From Apis mellifera (Eukaryota; Arthropoda; Insecta; Hymenoptera; Apidae), in the NCBI RefSeq assembly GCF_003254395.2, contig NC_037643.1:5755458-5819457 (forward strand): DNA of 64,000 nucleotides, written 5' to 3'. Shown piece by piece: positions 13,121-27,000 of this stretch. The number at the start of each line of letters is the position of its first letter. Positions within the stretch are counted from its first letter, which is position 1. The notes beneath the pieces were generated by a model. The model worked only from the letters and a program-made list of their open reading frames with translations. It was not told where the DNA came from and made no database searches. Both the position numbers and the translations under genes were made by a program.

Positions 13121-13660
13121 CGAAACTTCGACTTTTGTATTTTTGAGTCAAGATAAATTCGTGGTTGCATTTACAAAAATGCAGTTCGTAAACATAACTT
13201 TTTTTTAATTCGCGAATAGTTAAAAATTTTGCCAGAAACGTTCCTCCAATTAGAGAATCATTTTTGCGTAACTTCACTTTCGCGAGACACGGTGAACTAA
13301 GGTGATACGTTTATAGAAATTATTTCGTGGCAATGGTGTTCAACCCAGTTTCGCGATAATTACAAAAACGTATTCGCGTGTGTAGGCGGATAAATGGGAC
13401 ACCCGAAATATTTCGAAACAAAAGGACAAAAGGAAGGGGTGGGATTCGCGAGTCTAAAAATTGGACTGCTTTCGTGGCTAATGAGTCTTTCTCTCTCTCT
13501 CTTCTTTCTCTCTTTCTGTCTTTCTTTTTCAAAAAAATATAACGACGAAAAAATTATGGTTACGAAATATAGGACAAAGAAGTAGCGTATAATTTCGCGT
13601 GAAGTTTTCTACAAAAGATTTCGAGAATGCTTCGTTCGTTGTTCGTGATTGTCGCTAGGC

Positions 13661-13682
13661 TAGGGTTAGGTTAGGTTAGGTT
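13661..13682 (+). repeat. Short interstitial TTAGG run
   Basis: Three uninterrupted TTAGG units at 13666-13680, flanked by AGGG and TT partial units. TTAGG is the usual telomere repeat of insects; short internal copies are common in Hymenoptera. It lies in the middle of the inverted-repeat interior. Confidence 0.7.
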
Positions 13683-14484
13683 GCAAACGTCCGACGACGC
13701 GTCCAGCGAAATATGAATTCTCTGGGAATTCTCAAGTTTCGGTAATCATCGCAATTTCGTCGTACGTGATATAATTTTGAATCAGGATTATTCAAATTCT
13801 GCGTGTGTTCGGGTGCAAAGTCGCCTGAAACCAGTCGTGGACCGGTTGCGTTTGGTGGTGAGGTTATGTCAGCCGCTTAGACTACCTGTCAAACCAAAAC
13901 TCCGTCGATGTTAGGGAGATCCGTACCATTTTGCGGTTAAAGGGGAGAATCGTGGAGAAATAGAAACTGGAGGAACGGGAAACGGGGACGAAACATGTCA
14001 GGAAGTAAACAAATATTATGCGCAAATAGAGGGGGCGATTGGAGTTTATTATTTTCAATGGATAATTTGTTTAATTAATAAGTGAAATTTGTATACTTTG
14101 TAATATTGCATTATCAATGTAAAAGAATTATTTTTGAATTCTATTGAATTTTTACAGAATTAATATCATAATTAATATGAAAAAATATAATTACAAATTA
14201 CTGGGGATATGATCATTTTTAGGTACAACTTCTCAAAGAATTTTTGCATTTATGCTATTATGTTTTGAGTTCAAAAACTTCTTTTATCTAAAAATTCAAT
14301 TTGATAAGATGAAAATCTAGTTTAGATATCCTTACATACTTATTGTTTATTCATATACTGTAAACTTCTTTCAATTGTTTATGGAAGAAATTTACAGATT
14401 GAAACGTAAATATTTCTATAAATTGAATTTCCATAGAAGATTGTTTCATATGTTTCATGTTATATGAGAAACAACGTTACACAG

Positions 14485-14685
14485 AAATGTTATATCGAAG
14501 ACACGTTTGTTTCTGATCATCTTGTTGCTTTAGATTCTTCCTTTTAAATAATTAATTTTACTACATACTTCTTGAAATACTACATGTTATAATTTTATCG
14601 TAAAACAAGAAATTTTGATCTTCTATGCGTAGAAATCTTTTCGCCGAATCTTTGCCAAATAAATCAATAGTAAAAAGTTTTCCAA
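14485..14685 (-). repeat. Right arm of a long inverted repeat (201 bp)
   Basis: Inverted copy of 12921-13120. Its outer edge GTTTTCCAA mirrors the left arm start. Together the arms bound 1,364 bp of unique sequence. I see no matching target-site duplication next to either edge (left flank ends CAACTC, right flank begins TAAGAAC). Confidence 0.9.
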
Positions 14686-15703
14686 TAAGAACAAGGATCC
14701 AGATACAATTGATAAAAGAAATTGCTACTTGAATAAAGTCGTTCGGAATTGAGAAAAATGTAGACTTAAAATTGTCTGTAAGGTTTGTAGGTATAGCTCG
14801 TAAAACTGACGCTTACCAACCTGGTTTGAGGATTTCATTGGCACATCTCGCTCCTAAAGCGGCCCCACGATTCACGAGGCCTTAAGTGATTTCGTGTTTC
14901 ACTCTTTTTATTTCTTTGGTTTGAGTTATATTACGATATCCCTGATGTTATGACTTTTTTCCGTGAACTGCAGAACCTCTCGAATATTCTTTCGGATTTT
15001 TATGGTTTATAACACTGCAGGGAAACCCTCGCTTCAATATCTATGCGAGATAAAGTATCGTGCATTAAACCGGGATCGTAAAATTGAAAAATTTTAATCT
15101 CAACGTTATTATTCTTCGTTCGTGCAAATTGATACAATTCGCCCAAGTAGAAAAAAAAAGAAGAAACTGTATTATCCAAAAATCTCTCATTATTTCTAAA
15201 TTATAAAAATATCAACAAAAATTCCAAGATGAAAGACTTGCATATTTATGAGAAGAGATCCACATCACAAAATATATTCGATAAACTAAAATCTTAAAAT
15301 AAAATTCTTAATTGTCGATCAATTGATCGAAATAATAATAAATAATAAATACTTATCTTGATAACATATCGAAAGACAATCCAATGGCTCTTCAATGGCA
15401 ATCTATTGCGTGCCATTTTTTTTTCGATATTTTATCGAAAACAGATGATTTCCTCGATCCGTGTGCAACGGATCGAACGTCAATCTTGCCGACGAAAGGT
15501 ATTCCGGCAGATTGTTACGGTGGATAGATTTTCTCGCGGTTACCTGACAGAATTTCCTCGCGGGAAACACACTTTGAGCACGGCCGTTTTCATGCACAAC
15601 GGTTCTAATTAAGTGTCAGACACACCAGGCCGGAAGCGACGCGTACTGCATTAAGGCGGTTAAGGGGTTAAGACTGTGGCAAGTGTCGAAAAAGAAGGGG
15701 TGT

Positions 15704-15760
15704 AAAAAAAAAAAGGAAGAAGAAGAAGAAGAGGAATAAAAAAAAAAGAAAAAAAAAAGG
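15704..15760. repeat. A-rich/AAG tract
   Basis: Poly-A runs interleaved with (AAG)n, all purine except a single T. Confidence 0.9.
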
Positions 15761-18700
15761 AACGAAGTGAGAGAATAAGGTGCGGCGTCTGCGGAGGAAT
15801 TAAAAGCCCTGAGGGCAAACTCTTATCCAGCCGACGAAACGCGATAATGGTTGAGCCGTGCTGTAAATCTTTGGAATTAATCCTTCGCTACTTTGCCCTC
15901 CGCCTTCGTTTCCTTCCCATTGTACCTTCTTTTTTCCATCCCTTCCCCCATATCGTCACCCTCTACCTTTTCAACCTTTAATCGCGCCTATTGTGCTTGT
16001 TTGTCATTGCGATAATTGTCGTTGTCTATCGTCATCTCCCCAGATTCGAGGCGTTCGATTTCCTCTGGAACGAGGTTCGGATATATCGTGCACGTGTTTC
16101 AGATTCTTGAATTCATTTATTCCTATTTCATTGGTTTCAGTGTAATCAAAGGTGCGAATAGATTTTACACTTTGAAATACTTTTTGATGACCATTTATGT
16201 AACAATCAACAATTCAAACAAATATGGCAGTAATCACTCGAAAATTGAATTTTTGGAATATTTAAAAAAAGAAAGAGAGAGAGCAACGAGAATTTATTAG
16301 ATTGAGTTATTTAAGAAATTGCTAAGAAGGAATTTCAATCCATGGAAAAAAAAAATTAAAATAACGTCACTCGTTTCCATCACTTATCAACTCCTCCAAC
16401 AGAGAAGGAAAGAGCAGTATATTTCTAAAATCCTTGTTCAATTATTTCGCCTAGTAGCTGCATCCGAAGCAGAATAAAAGAGAAACAAAAAATTGACGTA
16501 ACCCGGCAATTATCCTTAATGCGCTTTCTTGCTGTTTAAAGCCTCGGGAAGAAGTTCCTCGTACAAGTCCACCTTGACTTGAACCGAGGAACTACTCAGG
16601 AGGATTGCCATCTCGAATGTCACAGACAGTGGCAGACACAGTTTGCAGTGCAACGATGGTGGAAAGGAACATGTCTCTTGGGTGTGGAGGATGCACGGGT
16701 AGGACAACTAAATGGTACTATTATAGCGATTGTTACATTTTATTATTTCTCGTTTGATCGAATAGAAGAGAGATATTTCTTCGATATCAATAAAATTATA
16801 CATAATTATTGAAAAAAGAAGAAGAATATTAGACGATTTTGAAAATTTATACAGTGATTATTGAAAATATTTGCATTTGATCTATTTTCCTAACGAAGTA
16901 TCCCTTTTTTTTATCGAATTTTCCACTCTCCAAAATTCAATTTCCCCCCAATTGTGCAATAAATTTAAATTCTCTATCAATTAACACCACTATTGAACGT
17001 CGAACAAAACATCGATCGATCGAAGAAAGCCGTCTAAGCAGCTCTCTCTCGTATCGATTCAACAAAAAAAGGAATGAAGAGAAAAGAGAAACGCTGGAGG
17101 CGGAAGCGGATTTTCAGATGTCTGAAACGGGCAAGACAGCAGAGGCCGGCATGAAACGACCAGTCAATAATGGCGCTTTAAAATGGCTTAAGAGTTGCGA
17201 AACAATTCGCGAAGCCCCGAGAAACTGACAAATGCCATCAAAGTTTTAATACCGAAGTCATTTAAAACTTCGACCCATCCGTCGCGTGGCCCCACGGATG
17301 GAACTCGCCTCTTTACCGCCATCTTCGTTCCTCCACTTCCTGCTTCTTCGAGTCGTCTCTCTCACCCTCCCTTCCCCATCCTGCCCCTTCCCCGTCTCGC
17401 TTCGCTTGTGGAGACAGCCATGGTCTAATCCCGCGACTACCCACCCATTTCTAGGTGTGCAACCCTGAGCTCGTTGGAAACGCAATCTCGCAAATTTGCT
17501 TTGTCCTAATGGCGAGAAGAGCAGCGGAGAGCCGTGAAAATCGTCGACGTAATCGAGTTGTATTATGTTATTTAAATCCCTCGGTCTGGATTATTTCGAT
17601 CTCTCACTGTATAGAATGAATTTATGAAAAATGTTTGTGCTTGCTCGTAACTCGATTAGAATTATTGGCTGTTTTGAAAGAAGGAAGGAATAAGATGAAT
17701 ATAATTGGAGATGTGTTATACAGAAGAAATGATTTTTGGATATGATGAAAAATGATTTGATTTTATTTTTATTCTTTCTTTTTTTTAACGAGGGAAATGG
17801 AGAATTGATTTCATATTTAATTTTTGTATTGTTTACAGAGATAAATAATTGGGTCAATTAATTCAGAAATTGGATCGAAATGATTTAACGATGCATCACT
17901 CAATATCTTCCAAAGATGTCTACCGAAATAAAAGGAGGAAAAAAAAAAAAAGGAAAACGATTTGACTTTATTTGCGTTTTCTTCATTTACATTTAGCCGC
18001 GATGAACATTAATTCTGCTCCAATTAAATCGCGATACGATGCGACGTGCTCTTAGTTGCATTTTGTTGCAACGCGAGAACCGTATCCTTTTTCACCGTGG
18101 AAAAAGTGCTTCTTGCTTCCAATTCTCTAATTAAGTTCCATTTAAGCTCCCGTGTATTTCGTGACGTCTAATTTCTTTTCATTTTTTGCACGAAACGAAT
18201 TCTTTTTTTTTCTCTCTTTTTTTTTTTTGCAAGTCGATCTTGGAATGCTCGACGAGAAGATAGAGGGTAGTTTATCACGATGTTTGAAAGGAACTTAATT
18301 TATATCGAAAAAAGATGTTATTTTTATGTTTTCTTTATTCTAGTGTCAGATAGAAAATGTCACTTGTTAGATTGATCATTCTCTGTGATCGATCGGCGAA
18401 TTTACCGCGCGAATATTTTTCATTAAAAGCGTCGTCACGTAATATTTCAAACTCAAAATGTTTCGATTTTTATAAAATGATATAGTATTGTTTCTAATCA
18501 GTTACAACAACTGAAATTTTTATAAATCCCTTATTGTTATGTATTTCTATAAAAAGAATGACAAATTGTTTGAAAAATAACTCACATATTTTTTTTTCTT
18601 CCTTCTTCAATTGGACATTGAATCTGGATTGTTTGTGTATAACATATTTAATGGATGTACACATCATGATAGAATATGAATTCTAAATTTTTGACTGATA

Positions 18701-19511
18701 ATAAATCCAAAAATCTAATGGTATAAATTAAATAATTTATTTCAAATAATAAATAGAAATTCTTTCAATTGAATAATCAATGTTTCATTTTTCAGATTAA
18801 ACGCCGATTATTTTAAGAGAACTACAAAACTACTGCAATCTGATATTATTGACATCGCCTTGAATAATAGTTCCAATGCCCATAGATTAAAATTTATCTT
18901 TTTTTTCACATAAATTCAAAAGAATGAAATAATCCCTTCAAATAAAATCCGGAACTGAAATAAAAAATTCTGAAGAATCATCATCATTATCATCATCAAT
19001 GCCTCTTCCCAGACATTTCCAGAAAAGTAATAATTCGCAAAATCAAACGAAAAAGGGGGAAAAAAAAGCAGAAAGTAGACAAGAAAAAAAAGGAGGTACA
19101 TCTTCGCGCAGAGAAAGAAGAGGAACCGGAGCAGCAACTACTTCCCCAAAGGAACCCGATATTATTTTAATTAATTTACGGGAAAATTAATTGCTTCGCC
19201 AATTAAAACTTTCGTAATTTGACTTGAAGTTCGCCCTCCGGCTAACGTTCGATTCCGTTTCGCCGATAAGACGATCCACCCTCTCCTCCCCCACCTCGCG
19301 TATCCTCCTCGATCGGCCCATCGATTCGAGCTCGCCCACCGTGGACAGATGAACAGTTTATGAATAAAGGGGGGGTGAATACAGTTGGCGATTTCGCGGA
19401 CGACGGATAACGAACGTAAGCCGACAGGTGAACGTAACGTTAAACGGAGGAGCAATCACGATGTCGAGAATTAATATTCCATCATCGGGTATCGGGTCGA
19501 ATTTTTTTCTA

Positions 19512-19514
<3 letters not shown>

Positions 19515-19544
<30 letters not shown>
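19515..19544. repeat. Poly-T (30)
   Basis: Thirty consecutive T residues; a second run of about 20 T lies at 19753-19772. No retroposon body is recognisable on either side. Confidence 0.95.
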
Positions 19545-21515
19545 CTTCTTTTTCCCCTCCCCAGTGAAAGGTTACAGTGGAATTATCGTGGAACATGGTT
19601 TAAATGGGAAAATTAAACGGAGAATTTTTAGACGGATCGAGGAATGACGGATCGCGTAATGGAAATTCTGATAGTTTTCGCGACATTGACGTGGTAGTGG
19701 CAGGAAATGTGGGAAGACTGGTGAAACGATCGATTTCTGTTATTTCGAGATATTTTTTTTTTTTTTTTTTTTCATTTATATTGTTTTGTTCCAGGTTTTC
19801 GTATTATATTTCTATGGATTATTTCAAGGATTGATTAATATTTGTTAATTGATATTAGCGACTCGACGAGTTATGATTGATTTTATGCGAATTGTGAAGT
19901 GATTCTTAATAATTTTAATTTCACGATTTTATTATTAATTATTTATTACTTCAAATCGAAGATCTTTTCCTCGAGAATGAAAGGAAATTTTTTTTTAGAA
20001 AATTATGTGTAAGTAAAATTCTTATTTTGTTTCAATCATTATTTCCAATAATTTTTTCTTGAATTATAATTAACATTTTGCTTCCTTTGCTAATATTGTT
20101 ATGTAATAGAAATTACAAGAATTGGAATTAAAAGGAAATTCGATAATATTTCAATACCAGGAAATGGTGAGATTAATATTAAATAATAGAAATTATTTAA
20201 CTTTCACGAAGAAAGACATGAGATATAAACACGACAAAAAGATTAAAGGAATATTCAACGAAAAATAACAATTAAACTAGTCAAAAGTAATTTTCGTTAT
20301 CTGGTAAGGAACGAAAACAAAGATGACATACTTCATTTCTGTAAAATGTCAAGCTCAAGCGATTTAATCCTGAAAACAATAAACAAATTGAATAATAATT
20401 TTACTTTATCAAAGAATACTTTAAAGAAGATAATTCGAATGATCAACTTACAATCGTTTGATGTATATCTAAAAATATCAATGATAAAATGTTTCATTAA
20501 TTAAATATCCTAATTATATTGATGCAATATGCATTATGAAAAATAGATTTTTTTTTATGATTAGAACTATTAACAATCTTACTTCTATAGTGGATGAAAT
20601 TCCTTAATATTGTGACGATAAATTCGAATTTTCATTTTATGAACTCATATAAAATGAGTATTGAATATAGTCTCATGATCATCTTTTTGAAATTTTATTA
20701 AATTAATTATTACATTTACATCGTCACTGTATTAATTTCAATAAAAATTCGAAGTTTAATTGAACAACTGTTTGTTACGATACAAAGATCAAAAATTTAA
20801 CGAAATTGGATTATTTATAATCAGGATTGAATTTCATCGAAACGAATTTTTAGTTAAATTATCATTCAAATAAAATTTTCGTTTTATTTATTATTTCCTC
20901 TACCGATGTTCTTTATTTCATATCTCGTTATTTGACCCGCAATTAGTTAAAGAGGTAAATTAATTTATTATTATATTCAATATTTAAATATAATATATAA
21001 TGATTGGAAAATACGATTTTAACTTAAGAAAATATATCATATCATTTATTAAAAATTATATCTTTCACTTTTCTTCTATCAATCATTCGAGAAATAAAAT
21101 TAAATTTTAAATAATCGTATACTTTAAATAATTTTCTCTCCAAATAGATAAACACACGAATTTCATCAATATAATACCCAAAAATATAATAATCATTCTT
21201 TTTTGAAAAAAAAAAAAGAGAAAAAGAGAAAGGATTCTATTCTCTTCGCGTTGCACAAATGTATCGAATAAATCCCTGGGACCGAACCAAGAATAGTGTC
21301 TCCATTGGCGATTACTCGCGCTTGATCATCGATCTTGCATCTCCCTCTCCCCCTCAAACAAGGATCCATCGATCGCGCAAAATTACGAGCACGCGGAATC
21401 CGCGTTTTCATCGGCGATGGTCATTATTTGCCAGCAAAACATGGCTGGTCCTATCTGGATATGTGGTGTGTATAGTAGGCGGAAAAATAAATCCCATCGA
21501 CGAATGCGTTTTTCG

Positions 21516-21518
<3 letters not shown>

Positions 21519-21562
<44 letters not shown>
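21519..21562. repeat. (GA)n microsatellite, about 22 units
   Basis: The longest GA tract in the window, with one interruption near 21550. A polypyrimidine stretch (about 21768-21830) and a second GA-rich purine stretch (21860-21950) follow within 400 bp. Confidence 0.95.
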
Positions 21563-21859
21563 TTGGATAACCCAGATGCATACAGATGTCTTTCCCTTTC
21601 GCCACGGTGCGAAAAGGGAGAGGGAGAATGCTATCTAGGTGAGAAGAGACAGAGGTGGGTGAAGAAAACAGATTCGGTCGCGCCCATTCGATTTAAAGCT
21701 CGATGGCGTATCATTCGCGAATTAATCGCTTCCAGACGATATTTGTACGCTGCTGTGTGTTCGATCGTGCTTTCCTTTTTTCTTTATTTCCTCTCCACTT
21801 CTTTTTCCTCGTTTCCTCTTTTTCATAAGTCACCGCTTATACCGCGGTGTGTGTAACTG

Positions 21860-21950
21860 AGAAAAAAAGAAAGAGAGAGAGAGAGAGGAGCGAAATAGTG
21901 GAAAGAGAAGGAAAGGGAGACAAGGCGAGAACAAAAAAAGAGAGAGATGG
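21860..21950. repeat. Polypurine GA/GGA tract
   Basis: GA repeat at 21871-21889 continuing as an almost all-purine strand to about 21950. Confidence 0.85.
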
Positions 21951-22837
21951 TGCGGATGAAACGTTGTACAAATTACAGGGGGGTGAAAGAAAGGAGATAC
22001 TGGAATTACGGTCACGATGCAATATAAATTTCACTGATAATCCTTTTGATAACGAACACTGTGACCCAGTTTCCAAGTTAATACAATCGGGAACTGTATC
22101 GTTGACGCTTAATTGCCAGCCGTGTATGAAAAAAAAAAATTGAGAAGTAGTTAGTTCGGATGAATTAATCGAATTGTCTTCTTTATGGTGGAAATCAGGA
22201 TGAGAAAAAAATAGAATTAAGAAAACTTTACATTATATATTAATATTATTGGAAGAATTTGGAATTGAAAGAAGAATTTAGAATTCTTTTTTTTTTTCTT
22301 CTTTTATGCGCGAGAATTGAAAATAAAATATTAAATAAACGTTAAGAAGGTAATTCTCAATCACAACTTTACTTATTCATGTAAATTCTTCTCGTTTCCC
22401 GAACAAAATTATACGTGTTACAGAAATGGAGCATGGAAGCAAACAAGATCAAAATAGAACATTTTCAAAAGAGCTGTCGATACGTAATACGAAAGCAGAA
22501 ATTGGTTGCGTGAAAAGCGACAAAATGAAATCGATCTTTAATAAACGAGATAAAATATCAATTTATCACGTCTCTTTAATATATTCAAAAAAAAAACCAG
22601 GCACGAAAATGTCTCTTTCTTTTATTGATCATCGCTCTATTTAATTATTTCCAATTTCATTTTAACTTTTACCCTTAAAAATAAAAACAATAACTCCACA
22701 AATACATAATGGAATCAAATGAACAACAAATTTAAACATTTTCAATCAACAATGTATACCACGCAAGAAGAAAAGAACGAACAAAATTTCTCCAATTCGT
22801 CACAATACCAATACAAGAAGAATACGAACATTTCTTT

Positions 22838-25800
22838 CTAATCGTAACTTTCGGGCCTCGTGTTAACATTGTTAAGAACATCGTTACCGGTAATCGATCC
22901 GGCAGAAGGCGAGAGTTGATTTGGAGAACGGGGGCGCAAAGAGTTTTTCTCCATTAACGTGGCAGCCGGCCCCCTCCTTTCGATTCCCAAAGGGACCGGT
23001 GGCGTGCAAAGGTCACTCATATGCAGCACGCTCATAGATCATGGTTAGTCGGACCCCTGGCTGCCCTTGGTGGTTAGCCATAAGACTACTTTACCTTAGC
23101 ATCCTCAATTATCCACGGGACGGTTCGTTCTCCCCAAGGAGATCCGGCATTGCCCGCCCCAACTTTCCCTTATAATTAAATCATTAATTAGACACTGACT
23201 TTTCTCCGCTTTTCGGGAGGAAATGCGATCGGTTGCCTGTCTCATCGATGATCATTAGTCCGATTTGCAGATGTGAAACATTAATCGAGCCCGATTTCTC
23301 TTAAGGAAACATATCGGTGCAATACATTCGGTTGATGAAATTTATTCGTTCATTTAGGAGGAGATGGTTCTTGAAAAAAGTATTGAACGCGTATTTTTTA
23401 AAACTGATACTTGAAATTAATCTTTAAAGATGTTAAAAGGATTGGAAAATGTAGAGGAATATTTATTTTATTTGATATCGAAGAAAGTACGATTTAATTT
23501 TTATGATTTATGTAATATATAGAAGAAGTTACTTATAACGAGTAAAATAAAATTTTATTTGAAAATAATATATTATAAAGTAAAAATATGTCTCCTCTAA
23601 AATCAAGTATAATAATATAAATCGATATTACTTGTCATACGATCTCCTTTAACGAGATCGATCCAAATTTGAAAATTTATTCGAAAATAATTTGTTCGAT
23701 TAATAACACGATATCCGGATTATTCCAAAAAGAAAAGAAAAAAACGAAGACAACAAATTAATTGAAATGATTCGGTATTCAATCTTCAGAAACGAATCGA
23801 TATTCTACCAATTGTTTTCCACACAACCTACTTTCCCGTGTTTCACGAATACCCGCTTTCCCAAGTGTATCAATCGTACGAAATAAAATCCTGCAAACAA
23901 ACAGGGAAGCGAACCGTGTAAATAAAAGAAGCGGAATCCAACGGAAACCACCTCTCGCTCTACGATCCTACGAGCGAGAGAAACGAAATTACAAAACCCG
24001 TTTAATCTACTCGCCCCAGATTCCTCGACGCGATCACCTAGATTTAAAAAATCCTCAAGATGCGCATCAGTGGTGCATCAAGTTGCTTATTAAAAGCGAT
24101 ACGCCGCGCTTTTTTACACAGCTCGTTTTTTCGAGAAAAAAATAAGGATAATGCTTCAAATTTAATGATTAAATGAAAAGTTGCCGTTGAAAAATAGTTA
24201 TTTCAAGAAATTGTTTTATAAAAGAAGAATAATGAATATAAATGGAGAAAGAGATAGTCTCTCTATCGAACTGTGGAATTATAACTGAATCATAGAAATA
24301 AATGAAAAACATACGGAATATCATTATTTTTTCTTGTACAAAGTTCCATTTTCAAGTGAAAATCAAATTTAAAAAAATTCATACATGCACGTATGTATTT
24401 CATTCAATTTATTCATCGCTAATTTCGTTTCTATTTATAATTGTACAAAAATATATTTTCTATTCTACTCATTTTCAACTCATTTTTCATCATCAGAAAA
24501 TCACTCTCTTCCAGTTAATCCACAATTTCGGAAATACCATCCCATTTTGATCGATGCCGGACAATTTTTCACAGGCGTCACGAGAGATTGAATTTCGCCC
24601 CGCGGTTCTTGATTCACTTCGCCTCCTTAATTAATGTCGCCGTGGCCCTCTGAATTTTTTAAACCAACCCCTGAAAAGCGAAACGCGGTGGAATGAAGGT
24701 TTCAATGATTCATCGTCACAATGCGGTATTGGGAGGCGGCGTGTCCCGGAGATAATATCCCCTTAAACGAGCGAAGAGGGGTCGTGGGAGGCGGTGGTTG
24801 ACTGACAGGGCGGAGGAAGAAATCTCATTCTTTTCTGATGGGCGGCGCGAGAAAAGGAGGGGGATCCAAGGATGGATTCTGACTCTCCGGCAGGAGATAT
24901 TTAAATCATCGTCAGTCTTGCGAAACATCATCCGTCTCGGTTTGTCTCGCTGTATCGGTGAATGTATCTCTCGAACGACGATAAATCATCTTTCTTCCCG
25001 CGCGATAAACACTTGGGTCGATTCGCTCTGGATATGATTTGGTATACAATTCTTGGTAAGAGATTTTTTTTTTTCTTTGATGAATTTAATTTTAACATAT
25101 AATATTAAAATTCAAGGTGAGATGGTTGCGTGATTTATACATAAGAAGATGTTCTTTTGATATTTTGAATGTTAATAATTTGAAAGGAAGATAATTAAGT
25201 TGGGAAAACAATAAAATTCTAATTGGCTGCTAAAAGATTGTAGATAGTTTAAGAATATGATAGAAGTTGTGATTGAATTATATACTGCTTATCTGTGATA
25301 ACTATGGTAAGTATAATATCTATATGTTGTATTTGTAAAAATAATTATAGAATAGAAAAAAATATAAAAAGTTATTCTATTGTTTAATTCAGGCAAGAGC
25401 ATGACATTTATTCATTCCCTGCAAGAAGAATATAGAAAGTGGAATTGCTCGAAACAATCTCTGCTTTTTATCCGATTTTAAGAATGCACGTTGAACTGAT
25501 TCTTAGCCAGGAACTACTTAAAACTTGTACCATCTACGGAGAATACTTTGCAGAATAATATCTTTTCTAGAGATATTTAAATGGAAGAAAAAGGGAAGGA
25601 AAAGTTCTCGTCGTGATAATTCTTTAAGTTGCGATAAATAAACAATCAGTTTTGTAATATTTATTTTAAAAGGTATGTATATAAAAATTAATAATTACGT
25701 AAAATATTAAAACTTTTCTCATATCACGTTTCACAATTTGATTAAACACTGCTACTTTTGTTCAAAATTATTGCTCCAAATTGATCGATGAGAAAAGTTT

Positions 25801-26380
25801 ATAAATTCAAAATTGTACGACTGCTGGATCCATTGATATTGACATACAACATTCTATCTTTAATATTTATCCTTTACAAATCAATACAGGGATCCTTCTT
25901 TTATACATTTACGTCTGGTCTCTGATTATGAGTGGGATTGCAAGGATTAAACTGACGACAGGGTGCTTTCCCACTGGATTAGACACGTAGCAGACGGTAT
26001 TGTCATATAGATTTCGTACATTCAATAATAAAAGATAAATTTGTACTTCCTTATCGAGACGAGGTATCGAATTTCTTGATATAATAATGAAAATCGCGGA
26101 TTTACCTTACCTTGTTCCATACACCATTGAACGAAACGTTTCCCGAAAATCGCAATCGTATTACGAAACCCTGTTTGCTCGTCTCTTTCCATTCCAATGA
26201 AAATAATACATGATTTAAAATAATAACAATACCTATTCCAGATGATCCAGATTAAAATCGTCATTTTTAATTATTTATTTAAAATTATAATCTTCATCAA
26301 ACGTTTAACGTTTAAAAATTTCTTAAATGTTTCGTCCAATGATTGAATAATCATCGAGACAAATACTTATACGTTTCTGT
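22838..26380. other. Two GC islands separated by AT-rich DNA
   Basis: Islands at about 22840-23330 and 24560-25040; between and after them the sequence is strongly AT-rich. No frame over 82 aa and no recognisable motif. Confidence 0.5.
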
Positions 26381-27000
26381 TCTGCTTCTCTCCTCTGGCA
26401 ACCGCCACTAAATCACGTGGCGTAATGAATATTCCGCTGTGCATTTACACCACCTCAGGAATCCCATACTAATACATTATAAATAAGCCGGAGACAGGGT
26501 ATCGTAAGGGGATGAAACACGTGGGTAGGGATAATCTGCGTGATCGTATTTAAACTAGTGACTCGGGCACGCAATGCCACGTGTACAAGGATCATTTTCT
26601 TGCGTCTATCCGGGGGCGCAGACTATCCGGATTACAGGCCAATTTCATATTAATTTCCGGCCGCGTAGCGAGACGAGGCTTACCTATACCCCCCGGCCTC
26701 GGTATTTGTTAATGTTATCACGAGATTGTCTAAAGGTTTTCGCTCGAGTTTTATTACGAAATCGGGGAGGAGGGTGAGGAAGGGGCCCACCACCGCCCGT
26801 CTCCATCCAATCCCTCTTTGCCTTTTTGCGATACGGGCATTGATTAATCGCTAGAAACTCGAAACACTGCGCCGAGTACGGATTATTCGCCGCTGCATAA
26901 AACAGTTCTTCTGCGCGAGGAGTTTGTTATTACATCCAGGTTACAGCTATTAACGTCGGCTAAAGTCGGATATAGGATGGATCGCGGGGAAATGAAACTC
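26380..27000. promoter_or_regulatory. GC island with three CACGTG E-boxes
   Basis: Perfect palindromic CACGTG hexamers lie at 26414-26419, 26518-26523 and 26578-26583. In AT-rich DNA about one per 10 kb would be expected. Canonical E-boxes bind bHLH factors (CLOCK/CYCLE, USF, MITF, Myc/Max classes). The island is GC-richer than its flanks and lacks a credible exon (one 67-aa frame at 26574-26777). It is 5.6 kb upstream of the UGT start; any link to that gene is speculation. Confidence 0.3.

Larger units (their letters stand above)
12921..14685. mobile_element. Possible non-autonomous inverted-repeat element (1.77 kb)
   Basis: Seen: two inverted arms of about 200 bp around a 1.36 kb interior with no transposase-like frame; the interior open frames are short and low-complexity (68-70 aa on minus, 63 aa on plus). 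The middle part (13620-14010) is GC-richer and holds a TTAGG run. Known: long terminal inverted repeats with a non-coding interior fit foldback elements or deletion derivatives of DNA transposons. Alternative: a local inverted duplication unrelated to transposition. The lack of an obvious target-site duplication and of a known terminus leaves the class open. Confidence 0.35.
14686..22830. other. Non-coding stretch with GC patches and simple repeats
   Basis: GC-richer patches lie near 15450-15900, 17040-17530, 19200-19480 and 21240-21730. Frames at 17195-17485 are open on both strands and in two plus frames, so they reflect composition. 19860-21190 is an AT-rich desert with almost no frames. 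A minus-strand frame at 16516-16707 (63 aa) starts without a signal or known motif. Confidence 0.5.

Noticed and set aside
16516..16707. 63-aa minus-strand frame ending in an acidic helix-like stretch
   Set aside because: No recognisable family and no splice partners. The sequence is suggestive only, so it is kept as non-coding.
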